DNA of 64,000 nt from Streptomyces sp. A012304 (GCF_026008495.1 NZ_BQUN01000004.1:16635-80634); one strand, 5' to 3'; positions 44,821-53,015 are shown, counted from the stretch's first letter. Made by a program: numbers and translations. Notes: generated by a model not told the origin, from the letters alone.

Positions 44821-45798
44821 TCAGGCGCCGCCACCGCAGAGCCGCGCGAACCGCTCCGCGTCGATGTTCCCCCCGGAGACGATCACTCCGACACGGCGTG
44901 GCAGGGGGCCGAGGCGGCCGGCGAGCAGCGCGGCCAGCGGGGTGGCGCCGCTCGGTTCCACCACGATCTTCAGCCGTTCGAAGGCGAACCGCATGGCCGC
45001 GCGGATCTCGTCGTCGGTGACCAGGGCGATCGCGTCGACGAGCCGCCGGTTCACCGAGAAGGTCAGTTCGCCGGGTGTGTGCAGGGCCTGTCCGTCGGCG
45101 ATGGTGCGGGGCACCGGGATGCTCACGCGCCGCCCGGTCTCCAGCGACCGCTTGGTGTCGTCCCCGGCCTCCGGCTCGATCCCGACGACCCGGATGCCCT
45201 CGTACAGTGCCTTCGCGACCGTCGCGCTGCCGGCGATCAGCCCGCCGCCGCCGACCGGTGTCACCAGCGCGTCCAGCTCCCCTGTCTCTTCGAGGAGTTC
45301 GAGTGCGGCGGTGCCCTGTCCGGCCATGACGTGCGGGTGCTCGTAGGGCGGGATCAGGGTGAGGCCCCGCTCGGCGGCGAGGGCCTCGGCGATGGCCACC
45401 CGGTCGCCGGCGTAGCGGTCGTACGTCACGATCTCGGCGCCGTAGGCCTCGGTGGCCTCCCGCTTGGAGGGCGGGGCGTCCTCGGGCATGACGATCACCG
45501 CGGTGGTGCCGACCTCGCGGGCGGCCAGGGCGACGGCCTGGGCGTGGTTGCCGGAGGAGTAGGCGGCGATGCCCCGGGCGAGCTGCGCCGGGGTGAGCCG
45601 GGAGGCCGCGTTGTAGGCGCCGCGGAACTTGAAGGCACCCACCCGCTGGAAGTTCTCGCACTTCAGCAGGATCTCGGCGCCGACGAGGGCGTCGAGGGTG
45701 CGGGAGCGCAGCACGGGCGTGCGGTGGGCGACGCCCCGGAGGCGGGCGGCGGCGTCACGGACGTCGTCCGGGGTGATCGGCGGCGGTGGGGTGGTCAT
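44821..45798 (-). CDS. Threonine/serine dehydratase-like PLP enzyme
   Basis: A 325-residue fold-type II PLP enzyme: the PLP Lys at about residue 57 in GAFKFRG, the phosphate-binding loop PVGGGGLIAG and the late IVSGGNID. There is no C-terminal ACT domain, so it is a catabolic dehydratase or serine/amino-acid racemase-like enzyme, not a feedback-regulated IlvA. It overlaps the upstream PAS-HTH regulator gene by 4 nt (ATGA), which supports cotranscription. Confidence 0.9.
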   Translation of the reverse strand: MTTPPPPITPDDVRDAAARLRGVAHRTPVLRSRTLDALVGAEILLKCENFQRVGAFKFRGAYNAASRLTPAQLARGIAAYSSGNHAQAVALAAREVGTTAVIVMPEDAPPSKREATEAYGAEIVTYDRYAGDRVAIAEALAAERGLTLIPPYEHPHVMAGQGTAALELLEETGELDALVTPVGGGGLIAGSATVAKALYEGIRVVGIEPEAGDDTKRSLETGRRVSIPVPRTIADGQALHTPGELTFSVNRRLVDAIALVTDDEIRAAMRFAFERLKIVVEPSGATPLAALLAGRLGPLPRRVGVIVSGGNIDAERFARLCGGGA

Positions 45799-46490
45799 GA
45801 ATGTGCTCCCTCGCTGGTGTCGGTCCGGCCGGCGGGGTGGGACGCCCGCGCCTGGGACAGGTAGCTGTAGGCGGAGGCCCGGGAGATGCCGAGGCGGGCG
45901 GCGACCTGCTCGATCGCGCGGCGCACGGCGAAGACGCCGCGTTCGTCCAGATTGCGGAAGAGGGCCAGGCGCCGGGCGCGGTCGAGCGCCTGCCAGGTCG
46001 TGCGCTCCAGGTGGGTGTCGAGGAGGGCGTCGACGACGGAGTCGATGTCGTCGCCGAAGGTGGTCACCGGCGGGTCCGCGGACGGTGCGGCGGTCCCGGC
46101 GAGCGCGCCGAGCAGGCTGTGGACGCGGTCGACCTCGGTGACGTCGACGTTGACGCACAGGGCGCCGAACACCGCGCCGCCCGAGTCGCGCAGCACCATC
46201 GTCGACGACTTCAGCAGCCGTCCGGTGCCGGTGCGGGTGACGTAGTTCAGCTCGTCGGCCGCGTCGTCGCCGCGGGCGAGGACCCGCAGGCCGATCTCGC
46301 TCATCGCGCCGCCCACGGTCCGCCCGGTCACCGACCCGGCGACCGCGACCACCGACCTCTCCGGACTGCGGTAGTCGTGCAGCACGACCTCGCAGACCGG
46401 CCCGAAGGTCGCCGCGATGCCGTCCACGACGGGGCGCAGCGCCCGCAGGATCGCGTCCCGCTCCGCTTCCCGTGATCCCTCGACCGCCAT
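45795..46490 (-). CDS. PAS-HTH transcriptional regulator (YheO/DauR-like)
   Basis: A 231-residue regulator with an N-terminal PAS-like YheO domain (VCEVVLHDYRSPERSVVAVAGSVTGR) and a C-terminal helix-turn-helix of the DauR type (AIEQVAARLGISRASAYSYLSQAR). DauR represses D-arginine use in Pseudomonas. Coupling to a PLP dehydratase suggests control of amino-acid breakdown by a small ligand (inference). A palindrome lies 56-70 nt upstream of its start. Confidence 0.88.
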   Translation of the reverse strand: MAVEGSREAERDAILRALRPVVDGIAATFGPVCEVVLHDYRSPERSVVAVAGSVTGRTVGGAMSEIGLRVLARGDDAADELNYVTRTGTGRLLKSSTMVLRDSGGAVFGALCVNVDVTEVDRVHSLLGALAGTAAPSADPPVTTFGDDIDSVVDALLDTHLERTTWQALDRARRLALFRNLDERGVFAVRRAIEQVAARLGISRASAYSYLSQARASHPAGRTDTSEGAHS

Positions 46491-46545
46491 TCGCCCTCCC
46501 TTGTCCCGGCCGGCTCCTCATCCGGACCCCGCCATTAGACTACAC

Positions 46546-46560
46546 GTCCAATGCTTGGAC
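46546..46560. promoter_or_regulatory. Candidate operator of the PAS-HTH regulator
   Basis: GTCCAATGCTTGGAC is a perfect 6-bp inverted repeat around TGC, with another half-site AGTCCAAC at 46565-46572. It lies 56 nt upstream of the regulator start and 150 nt upstream of the divergent methyltransferase. Confidence 0.65.
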
Positions 46561-46709
46561 ACACAGTCCAACACCGACGCCGTCGGGTCCCCGTGTCCCG
46601 CCTTCAGGGGAACCGCCGATCAAGGGGTGGCACCGCCAATTGCCGCTTCCCTAGGATGTGTTGTCGACCGCGCCGGTCCGCGGCACGGCCCGGAGCTGGG
46701 GGAAAAAGG

Positions 46710-47528
46710 ATGCAGCCTGGCAAGCAGCTGTCCACGAAGATCGACGCCACGGTCCCCACGGCCGCGCGCATGTACGACCACTACCTGGGCGGCAAGGACA
46801 ACTACGCGGCGGACCGCGCGGCGTGCGAGGAACTCGACAAGGTCGTCCCCAGCACCCGTGCGCTCGCCCTGAACAACCGGCGCTTCCTGCAACGGGTCGT
46901 ACGGACCCTGACGCAGGAGCACGGCATCCGGCAGTTCCTCGACCACGGCTCGGGTCTGCCCACCCAGGACAACGTCCACCAGATCGCCCAGCGCGTCGAC
47001 CCGAGCGCGCACGTCGTCTACGTCGACAACGACCCGATGGTCCTCGTCCACGGCCGGGCCCTGTTGGAGCAGGACGAGCGCACCACCGTCATCCACGCCG
47101 ACATGCGCGAGACCGAGGCGATCTTCACCCACCCCGACACCGAGCGCCTGATCGACTTCTCACAGCCGGTGGCCGTGCTGTTCAACTCGGTCTTCCACTG
47201 CATCCCCGACAGCGGGACCGACGGCCCGCCGGCGGTCGTCCGGCGTGTGGCCGAACGGCTCGCGCCGGGAAGCTTCCTGGTGATGTGCCAGCTGGTGAGC
47301 GACGATCCCAAGGTGCGGGACTTCGTCACGAACTTCATGGACCAGGTCACCCAGGGGCACTGGGGCCGGGTGCGCGAGGAGAAGGACGTCGCCGAGTGGT
47401 TCGAGGGCATGGACATCCTCGACCCCGGCCTGGTGGAGGTCTCCACCTGGCGACCCGACAACGAGGTGGCGCCGCGCCAACTCACTCAGGAGTGGATCGA
47501 GTTCGGCGGCGTGGGCCGACTGCGCTAG
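46710..47528 (+). CDS. SAM-dependent methyltransferase (DUF574 type)
   Basis: A 272-residue protein of the large actinobacterial SAM-methyltransferase family formerly DUF574. Family hallmarks are ARMYDHYLGGKDNYAADR near the start, FLDHGSGLPTQDNVHQ as the SAM-binding loop, VVYVDNDP, and the family-typical NSVFHCIPD. Substrates are unknown. Purine-rich GGGGGAAAAAGG precedes the ATG at 46710. Confidence 0.9.
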   Translation: MQPGKQLSTKIDATVPTAARMYDHYLGGKDNYAADRAACEELDKVVPSTRALALNNRRFLQRVVRTLTQEHGIRQFLDHGSGLPTQDNVHQIAQRVDPSAHVVYVDNDPMVLVHGRALLEQDERTTVIHADMRETEAIFTHPDTERLIDFSQPVAVLFNSVFHCIPDSGTDGPPAVVRRVAERLAPGSFLVMCQLVSDDPKVRDFVTNFMDQVTQGHWGRVREEKDVAEWFEGMDILDPGLVEVSTWRPDNEVAPRQLTQEWIEFGGVGRLR

Positions 47529-47540
47529 ACGACACGGGCG

Positions 47541-47569
47541 GCGCCGCTCCGGGCCTTCCCGGGCGGCGC
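47541..47569. terminator. Bidirectional hairpin between convergent genes
   Basis: GCGCCGC and CCGGG (47541-47553) pair with CCCGG and GCGGCGC (47558-47569) with one bulged T and a CCTT loop. It lies between the methyltransferase stop and the XRE gene stop. Confidence 0.6.
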
Positions 47570-47583
47570 GACCGTGCCGGAAG

Positions 47584-48498
47584 TCACGGGTAGCGCTGCT
47601 CCAGGGCCTTCCTGAGCAGCGCCACCGACTCGCGCGGCTGGAGCGCGTCGTCGGCCAGCCGGTCCAGCGTGGCCCGGTACTCCTCCGTCTCGTCCCGGTC
47701 CTCCAGGAAGGTGGCGCTTCCGATGTGCTCCAGGTAGACGACATCGGGCAGGTCGGCACCGCCGAAGCGCAGATAGGTCACCGGAATGGACGGCGCGCAG
47801 GCGTGCGTCACGTCCAACGGCACGATCTGGACGGTCACATGGGGCAGCCCGGCCATCTCCACGAGATGCGCGAGCTGCTCCCGCATCACCTCGGGGCTGC
47901 CCAGGACACGCAGCAGCACCGACTCGTCGAGGACGGCCCACACCCGCGGGGCGTCCGGCCGGTGGAGCAGCTCGGTGCGCCGGGTCCGCAGCTCCACCCG
48001 GCGCTCCACCTCGCGGTCCGGCGCCGTCGGCATCCCGCGCCGCACGACCGCACGCGTGTAGGCGGGTGTCTGCAACAGCCCCGGCACGTACTGGATCTGG
48101 AAGGTACGGATCGCCGTGGCCGCCTCCTGGAGTCCGACCAGACGGTCGAACCACTCGGGCATGAGGCGTTTGTCGTACCGCTGCCACCAGCCCGGCTCGC
48201 CCGCCCGGCGCAGCAACTGCACCAGGACCGACGCCTGGTAAGCGTCGGTCCGGTACAGGTCGAGCAGGCGGCGCACATCCGCCTCGGTGGGCGGACGGCG
48301 CCCCTTGCCCGCCTCGATGCGCGACAGCTTCGCCGGGCTGAAGCCGACGGCACGCGCGGCCTCGAGCTGGGACAGCCCGGCGTCCTCCCGGATTCCCGCC
48401 AGCTGCACTCCGACCAGCATCTTCAGCAGGGTCGGGGCGGGTTCGGGCCGGGTCAGATACGGTTCGAGACGGGAGACACGAGCTGACTCGGCAGACAT
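47584..48498 (-). CDS. XRE-family regulator with DUF5753 (WhiJ-like)
   Basis: A 304-residue protein: an N-terminal helix-turn-helix (LAGIREDAGLSQLEAARAVGFSPAKLSRIEAGKGRRP by segments) and a C-terminal DUF5753 domain (YVPGLLQTPAYTRAV, RTRRTELLHRPDAP). This is the WhiJ-like class found in many Streptomyces paralogues next to small DUF397 proteins, linked in some cases to development. GGGAGTCAGG precedes the ATG. The DUF397 gene lies 86 nt upstream on the same strand. Confidence 0.9.
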   Translation of the reverse strand: MSAESARVSRLEPYLTRPEPAPTLLKMLVGVQLAGIREDAGLSQLEAARAVGFSPAKLSRIEAGKGRRPPTEADVRRLLDLYRTDAYQASVLVQLLRRAGEPGWWQRYDKRLMPEWFDRLVGLQEAATAIRTFQIQYVPGLLQTPAYTRAVVRRGMPTAPDREVERRVELRTRRTELLHRPDAPRVWAVLDESVLLRVLGSPEVMREQLAHLVEMAGLPHVTVQIVPLDVTHACAPSIPVTYLRFGGADLPDVVYLEHIGSATFLEDRDETEEYRATLDRLADDALQPRESVALLRKALEQRYP

Positions 48499-48584
48499 CC
48501 TGACTCCCCGTGGGCCGGCAGACGATAGACCGCATTATCGCATCCGGAGCCCTCCGGCCCGCTAGGCGGAAAAGTGGATCCCCC

Positions 48585-48836
48585 TCACCTGTGCCGTCCG
48601 GCCTGCCGCAGCAGGTGGTCGAACTCCCCGTCCTTCGCCCCGGCGAGGAACGCGGCCACCTCGGCCGGCGTGTAGACCAGAGCGGGGCCCTCGGGGTCAC
48701 GGGAGTTGCGCATCGCCACTCCGCCCCCGTCCAGCACGGCCATCTCGACGCAGTCGCCCTCAGGGCCGCTGTGACTGCTCTTGATCCAGCGGGCGTCCAG
48801 CTCGCTCGCCCGTACTCCGTTGCGCATCGACGACAC
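48585..48836 (-). CDS. DUF397 small protein
   Basis: An 83-residue DUF397 protein: ELDARWIKSSHSGPEGDCVEMAVLDGGGVAMRNSRDPEGPALVYTP by segments is the family core. These proteins usually accompany WhiJ-like XRE regulators and modulate them. The GTG at 48836 is favoured by AGGAG about 5 nt upstream; an in-frame ATG at 48827 is the alternative and is too far from that site. Confidence 0.88.
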   Translation of the reverse strand: MSSMRNGVRASELDARWIKSSHSGPEGDCVEMAVLDGGGVAMRNSRDPEGPALVYTPAEVAAFLAGAKDGEFDHLLRQAGRHR

Positions 48837-48963
48837 TGCTCTCTCCTCGCTCTTGCGCGCAATTTCCCGTGAAATTGCACGAGGACATCGGCAGCGTGGA
48901 TAATAACCACGTCGTCAACAGCATTTCGCCCGAACCGATCTGACCTCGCCTCAGGGAGATGCC

Positions 48964-49443
48964 GTGTCATCACCTGCGCAGTTCCGGAGCCACGAGTCCG
49001 TCCGCGACTCGTCCAGAACCGCCACACTGCATCTCACGGGCAGCCGGGAAGACTTCGCCCAGGCGCGGGACTTCACCCACCGCACGCTCGACAGCTGGTC
49101 CCTGGAGCACTGCACCGACGACGCGCTCACCGTCGTCACCGAACTCGCCGCCAACGCCGTCCTGCACGGCCTGCCGGACCTGGACCTTCCGGATCTTCCG
49201 GATCTTCCGGAAGAGGACGCGGACGTACGGCTCAGGCTCAGCCTGCGCCGCTCCCACCTGGTGTGCGCCGTCACCGACCCGAGCGACGAACTGCCCGTCT
49301 ACCCGCACACCGCGGACCCCTTCCAGGAACACGGACGCGGGCTGCGCATCATCGAGGCCCTCTCCGAGCACTGGGGCTGGACCCGCCGCTCCCCCGTCGG
49401 CAAGACCGTCTGGGCCATGCTGCCGACCCGCCCCCCGGTCTGA
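48964..49443 (+). CDS. RsbW-like ATP-binding protein
   Basis: A 159-residue HATPase_c protein of the anti-sigma/RsbW class: N-box TELAANAVLHG, G1 region VTDPSDELP, and DPFQEHGRGLRIIEALSEHWGW as the G2 lid. A short DLPDLPDLP insertion is encoded by 9-bp repeats near 49184-49212. Such ATPases sit in whiJ-like clusters and may phosphorylate a STAS protein or bind a sigma factor; none is adjacent. A GTG start is used. It diverges from the DUF397 gene. Confidence 0.88.
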   Translation: MSSPAQFRSHESVRDSSRTATLHLTGSREDFAQARDFTHRTLDSWSLEHCTDDALTVVTELAANAVLHGLPDLDLPDLPDLPEEDADVRLRLSLRRSHLVCAVTDPSDELPVYPHTADPFQEHGRGLRIIEALSEHWGWTRRSPVGKTVWAMLPTRPPV

Positions 49444-49444
49444 C

Positions 49445-49933
49445 ATGCCCGCCCCCCAGAGACCCGCGCCGCTGAAGGACCTGGGACATGTGCCCTGGCC
49501 CGCCTTCAAGGACTCGACCGGATCGGCCGCGGCCATCCCCTCCCTGCTCACCACCGTCGCCCGGGGCGACGCGGACACCGCGGGCTCCGCGCTCGACCAG
49601 CTGCGCCGGCGCATCTGCCAGTACGGCTTCGTCGTGGACCAGGCGACGGCGGCCACGGTGCCGTTCCTCTGGGAACTGGTCCGGCTGCCCCAAGTCACCT
49701 GCCGTGTCGAGATCCTGCGCCTGCTGAAGAGCATCGCCGACGCCCGGCAGTGGGAGACCACGGCCGCCGCCTACCCCAAGCTGCTGCGCCACCCCGACAA
49801 CCATGTCGCCTGGGAACGCGCCGCCCGACGCGCCGTCCGCGCCCAGCGCGGCGTCCTGCGCCGCCTGCTCGATGAACCCGACACGGAGATCGTCCGGGCC
49901 AGCAAGGAACTCGCCGCCGCCCTCACCGACTGA
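49445..49933 (+). CDS. Hypothetical alpha-helical repeat-like protein
   Basis: A 162-residue protein that looks all-helical, with HEAT-like helix pairs (TVPFLWELVRLPQVTCRVEILRLLKSIADA by segments, RRAVRAQRGVLRRLLDEPDTEIVRASKELAAALTD by segments). I do not recognise a family with certainty. It starts 1 nt after the RsbW-like gene's stop, so the two are almost surely cotranscribed and it may be a partner of that ATPase (inference). Confidence 0.7.
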   Translation: MPAPQRPAPLKDLGHVPWPAFKDSTGSAAAIPSLLTTVARGDADTAGSALDQLRRRICQYGFVVDQATAATVPFLWELVRLPQVTCRVEILRLLKSIADARQWETTAAAYPKLLRHPDNHVAWERAARRAVRAQRGVLRRLLDEPDTEIVRASKELAAALTD

Positions 49934-49973
49934 TCCCGCTCCCCCGGGAGTCGGCCGCATCAGCGGGGCCAAA

Positions 49974-49999
49974 TAGTAGCCATGGACATAGTATCCATG
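49974..49999. promoter_or_regulatory. Candidate MarR operator
   Basis: CATGGA (49981-49986) and TCCATG (49994-49999) form an inverted repeat with a 7-nt spacer. It is embedded in a 15-bp-period direct repeat (TAGTAGCCATG, TAGTATCCATG). It ends 13 nt before the MarR ATG, where it could block a near-leaderless promoter. Confidence 0.6.
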
Positions 50000-50012
50000 T
50001 AACGTATTGCCC

Positions 50013-50516
50013 ATGAGCAAGGGATTCGAACGGGCCACGCCCGGTTTCCTGGTGTGGCGTCTGTCGACGAAGTGGCGTGTGGCGGTCGACCGCGCGGTGG
50101 CACCGCTCGGCCTCACCCACGCGCAGTACTCCCTGGTGGCCTCGCTGCACGGCATGCGACGCGCCGGTGAACACCCCAGTCAGCGCCGCCTCGCCGACCA
50201 CACCGGCCTGGAGCCGCTGTACGTGTCCAAGCTGGCGCGCGCCCTGGAGGCCGCCGGCCTCGTGGAGCGGACGCGCAACCCCCGCGACCCGCGGGCCGTG
50301 CAACTGGCGCTCACCGAGCGGGGCGAGGACGTCACCCGCCGGGCCGTCCAGGTGGTGCACGGGCTGCTGGAGCAGCTCCTGGAGCCGCTCGGCGGCCTGG
50401 ACAGCGCCCGGACGCACACGTTCACCAGCGAACTCAGGGCCCTGCTCGACGTACCGCTCGACCCCGGCGATCAGCACACCCCGCAGCACACCGACCAGAA
50501 CGAGGGACTCTCATGA
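50013..50516 (+). CDS. MarR-family transcriptional regulator
   Basis: A 167-residue MarR protein: LTHAQYSLVASLHG, QRRLADHTGLEPLYVSKLARALEAAGLVERT by segments as the recognition helix, and wing RNPRDPRAVQLALT. The ATG at 50013 lacks a ribosome site and may be leaderless; a TTG at 50007 is possible. It overlaps the next gene by 4 nt. It likely autoregulates through the palindrome at 49981-49999 (inference). Confidence 0.9.
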   Translation: MSKGFERATPGFLVWRLSTKWRVAVDRAVAPLGLTHAQYSLVASLHGMRRAGEHPSQRRLADHTGLEPLYVSKLARALEAAGLVERTRNPRDPRAVQLALTERGEDVTRRAVQVVHGLLEQLLEPLGGLDSARTHTFTSELRALLDVPLDPGDQHTPQHTDQNEGLS

Positions 50517-50950
50517 CCACCACCGCAACTTCCGTCAACGGCCGGGTCATCGGCCTCGCGCACTACGCCGGCCGCGCCGTCGTGGAGCGCGTCCTCGACC
50601 GGCACGGCGCCACGTTCCAGGAGTCGGTGACGCTACGGGCGGCCGTCGTCGCCGACGGCCCCGTGCACCGGGACGCACTCCTCAGGGAGGTCACCGACTC
50701 CCTCAAGGCCGACCCGGCCGAGATCGGCGCCGTCGTCGACGCACTGCTGGACAAGGGGCTCCTGGCGGCCGACGGCGGGCGGCTGCGCGTCACGGAGGCC
50801 GGAACCGCGCTGCACACCACGGTCGCCGCCGAGACCGCCCCGATCTCGGCCCGGATCTACGCCGGCATCCCGGCGGAGGACCTGGCGACCGCCGGACGGG
50901 TCCTCGCGCTGGTCACCGAGCGGGCTGGCACCGAACTGGCCGCCCTGTAG
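50513..50950 (+). CDS. Hypothetical winged-helix-like protein
   Basis: A 145-residue protein coupled to the MarR gene by ATGA. It has a possible winged-helix segment (VHRDALLREVTDSLKADPAEIGAVVDALLDKGLLAADGGRLRVTEAG by segments) and an N-terminal helical dimer-like part. It may be a target or co-regulator of the MarR protein; the exact family is uncertain. Confidence 0.7.
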   Translation: MTTTATSVNGRVIGLAHYAGRAVVERVLDRHGATFQESVTLRAAVVADGPVHRDALLREVTDSLKADPAEIGAVVDALLDKGLLAADGGRLRVTEAGTALHTTVAAETAPISARIYAGIPAEDLATAGRVLALVTERAGTELAAL

Positions 50951-50976
50951 GCCCAGCGGGCCTCCACCCGGACAGT

Positions 50977-51002
50977 GGAATATTCAACGACCACGGCCGG
51001 TT
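50977..51002 (+). promoter_or_regulatory. SigR-type promoter upstream of the TPR gene
   Basis: GGAAT (50977-50981) and GTT (51000-51002) are separated by exactly 18 nt, the consensus of Streptomyces thiol-stress sigma factor SigR. It ends 22 nt before the GTG start at 51025. Confidence 0.7.
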
Positions 51003-51024
51003 GACGGCGGCGAAGGAGGCCCGA

Positions 51025-51378
51025 GTGAACATCACCCACGACTACTACGCCCACGGAACGCCGGCCGAACGCTGGGAGCGCGCACGGCAGTTCTTCGACG
51101 CGAAGGACTACGCCGCCGCGGCGCGCGTCCTGGTCGGGCTGGTCGAGGAGGTGCCGGAGCAGACCGGACCGCGGCTGCTGCTGGCCCGTTCCTACTACCA
51201 CTCGGCCCAACTGCGCCGCGCCGAGGCCGAGTTGCGGATCATCGTCGAGCGCGACCCGGTGGAGCACTACGCCCGGCTGATGCTGGGCCGCACCCTGGAG
51301 CGGCAGGGCCGGCACGAGGAGGCGGGACCGCACCTGCGCCTCGCCTCGGCGCTCGCGGGCGACTTCCCGGAGGCCTGA
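51025..51378 (+). CDS. TPR-repeat protein
   Basis: A 117-residue protein of about three tetratricopeptide repeats (RWERARQFFDAKDYAAAARVLVGLVEEVP and AELRIIVERDPVEHYARLMLGRTLERQGRHEEA by segments). Such short TPR proteins mediate protein contacts. A SigR-type promoter lies directly upstream, so it is probably induced by thiol oxidation. The GTG at 51025 follows GGAGG at 51014-51018. Confidence 0.88.
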   Translation: MNITHDYYAHGTPAERWERARQFFDAKDYAAAARVLVGLVEEVPEQTGPRLLLARSYYHSAQLRRAEAELRIIVERDPVEHYARLMLGRTLERQGRHEEAGPHLRLASALAGDFPEA

Positions 51379-51395
51379 ACGGCACACGGCGCAAA

Positions 51396-51430
51396 GGCGG
51401 CCCGGCGGTGACGATCACCGCCGGGCCGCC
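51396..51430. terminator. Strong bidirectional terminator
   Basis: Perfect 16-bp arms (51396-51411 and 51415-51430) with a CGA loop lie between the convergent TPR and PepSY genes. Confidence 0.8.
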
Positions 51431-51462
51431 GCCCGTCGTCGTACCGCTCGTCAGGCCGCTCG

Positions 51463-52899
51463 TCAGGCGGCGGCCCGCCTGCCCCGCCGGTGCGCGATCT
51501 CGCCGAGGACGACGTCCACGACGAGGAACGCGGCGAGCGGGATGCCCAGCAGTGGAACGAAGTAGCCGAGGACCGCGATCACCGCCAGCAACGGCACGAG
51601 GACGTACGGCGGGACCTGGGCCCAGGCGCCGCGCGGGACCGGCCGGCCGAAGGCGGAGCCCCGGCCGCGCTGCCACCACATGCGGTAGCCCCACAGGATC
51701 AGCAGGACCAGCGACAGCGCGAGCGCCATCAGCAGGATCTGGTTGGCCAGGCCGAACAGGACGCCGGTGTGCAGGTCGATGCCCCAGCGGGTGAGCTTGG
51801 CGAGCACCGGGTGGTCCGCGAACCGCAGCACGTCGGTGACCTCGCCGGTGGCCGGGTCGATCGCGACGGAGTCCTGCTTGGTGGGCCAGCTGCGCTGCAC
51901 CTGCTTGACGACGTACGCCGACTCCGCGTCCGCGGGCGGCACGATCTCCACCGGGTCGCCCAGGCCCTCGGCACGCGCGGCGGACAGGACCTTGTCAAGG
52001 CCGACGCCGTGCTCACCGTTGCCGCCGGTGCCGGAGGCGGCGTCGTGGCCGGCGTGCTCGCCGCCGCCACCCGCCGCCACCGAGAGCGACGGGGTGGCCC
52101 CGCCGAGCGAGGTGCGCAACTCGTCGATGTTCGCCCCGGCGTACTGCGACCAGGTCAGGCCGGTGGCGGACAGGAAGAAGAAGCCGGCCGCGGCCCACAC
52201 GCCGACCGTGCCGTGCAGGCCGAGTGTGCGGCGCCGTCCGCTGGTGCCGCGGACCTTGCGCAGGGCGCGCCGGCGGGAGAACCACAGGACGACGCCGCCG
52301 CCCGCGATCACCCACAGCCAGCTCGCGGCGAGTTCGCTGTAGAGCCGGCCGTTCTCGCCGAGGTGCAGATCGCGGTGGAACTCGTCGATCCAGGTGCGCA
52401 GCGGCAGCGCGCCGGTCGAGCCGTACTGCTCCAGCGCGCCGCGCACCTCGCCGGTGTACGGGTCGACGAACACGGCGAGGGAGTGGGTGGGATCGACGCC
52501 CTTCACCCCGGACAGCAGCACCCGGGTGGTGGCGTCGTCCGCCGGGGAGGGCCGCACGGCCGTGACGGTGCCCTCGGGATGCGCCTCGCGGGCCGCGGCC
52601 ACCTGCCGCGAGACGGGCAGCTTGGTGTCACCGGCCGGCACGGTCGTCTCGTGCGCGTAGACGATCCTCTCGGCCTGGAACGCGCCCGCGTACAGGAAGC
52701 CGGTGACGGCGGCGACGAGCAGGAAGGGGGCGACGAGCACGCCGGCGTAGAAGTGCAGACGCAGCACCAGGGGACGCAGCGGGGCCCAGGGCCCGCGGGA
52801 CGACGGTGCGGGCGCCGCGGGTTGCGGGGCCTCGTCCGATGAGGGTTCCCCCGCTGGATCGGAGCCGGAAGCGGGGGAGGTCGAGGGAGCGGTGGACAT
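51463..52899 (-). CDS. PepSY-associated membrane protein
   Basis: A 478-residue protein of the PepSY_TM/PiuB-like family: an Ala/Pro-rich N-terminus, about four membrane helices (VLVAPFLLVAAVTGFLYAG; WLWVIAGGGVVLWF; a helix with WAAAGFFFLSATG; LILWGYRMWW), PepSY loops and His residues (LRLHFYAG, FHRDLHLG, GLHGTVG). Related proteins act in iron or siderophore-linked reduction; no iron box lies upstream here. A His/Gly-rich loop (GGGGEHAGHDAASG) may bind metal. Confidence 0.85.
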   Translation of the reverse strand: MSTAPSTSPASGSDPAGEPSSDEAPQPAAPAPSSRGPWAPLRPLVLRLHFYAGVLVAPFLLVAAVTGFLYAGAFQAERIVYAHETTVPAGDTKLPVSRQVAAAREAHPEGTVTAVRPSPADDATTRVLLSGVKGVDPTHSLAVFVDPYTGEVRGALEQYGSTGALPLRTWIDEFHRDLHLGENGRLYSELAASWLWVIAGGGVVLWFSRRRALRKVRGTSGRRRTLGLHGTVGVWAAAGFFFLSATGLTWSQYAGANIDELRTSLGGATPSLSVAAGGGGEHAGHDAASGTGGNGEHGVGLDKVLSAARAEGLGDPVEIVPPADAESAYVVKQVQRSWPTKQDSVAIDPATGEVTDVLRFADHPVLAKLTRWGIDLHTGVLFGLANQILLMALALSLVLLILWGYRMWWQRGRGSAFGRPVPRGAWAQVPPYVLVPLLAVIAVLGYFVPLLGIPLAAFLVVDVVLGEIAHRRGRRAAA

Positions 52900-53001
52900 C
52901 GGCGGGCTTCTCCGGAGGGTTCGGTGGGTTTTCGCGGGGACGTTTCAGCCGTGACGGTCCAGTAGTCGGGGCGGAATCCCGCCGAGTTCCCGCCCTTTCA
53001 A

Positions 53002-53015
53002 GTGACCTGCGTCAC
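53002..53015. promoter_or_regulatory. Crp-like palindrome upstream of deformylase
   Basis: GTGACCTGCGTCAC fits the Streptomyces Crp pattern GTG-N6-GNCAC and is a perfect 5-bp inverted repeat. It ends 29 nt before the deformylase ATG, in the divergent gap shared with the PepSY gene. Confidence 0.45.

Noticed and set aside
50020..50035. tRNA T-loop-like GGATTCGAAC
   Set aside because: It lies in the MarR coding start (SKGFER) and no cloverleaf can be drawn around it.
52973..52998. SigR-like promoter upstream of deformylase
   Set aside because: GGAAT is present but the base triplet at 18-19 nt spacing is not GTT.
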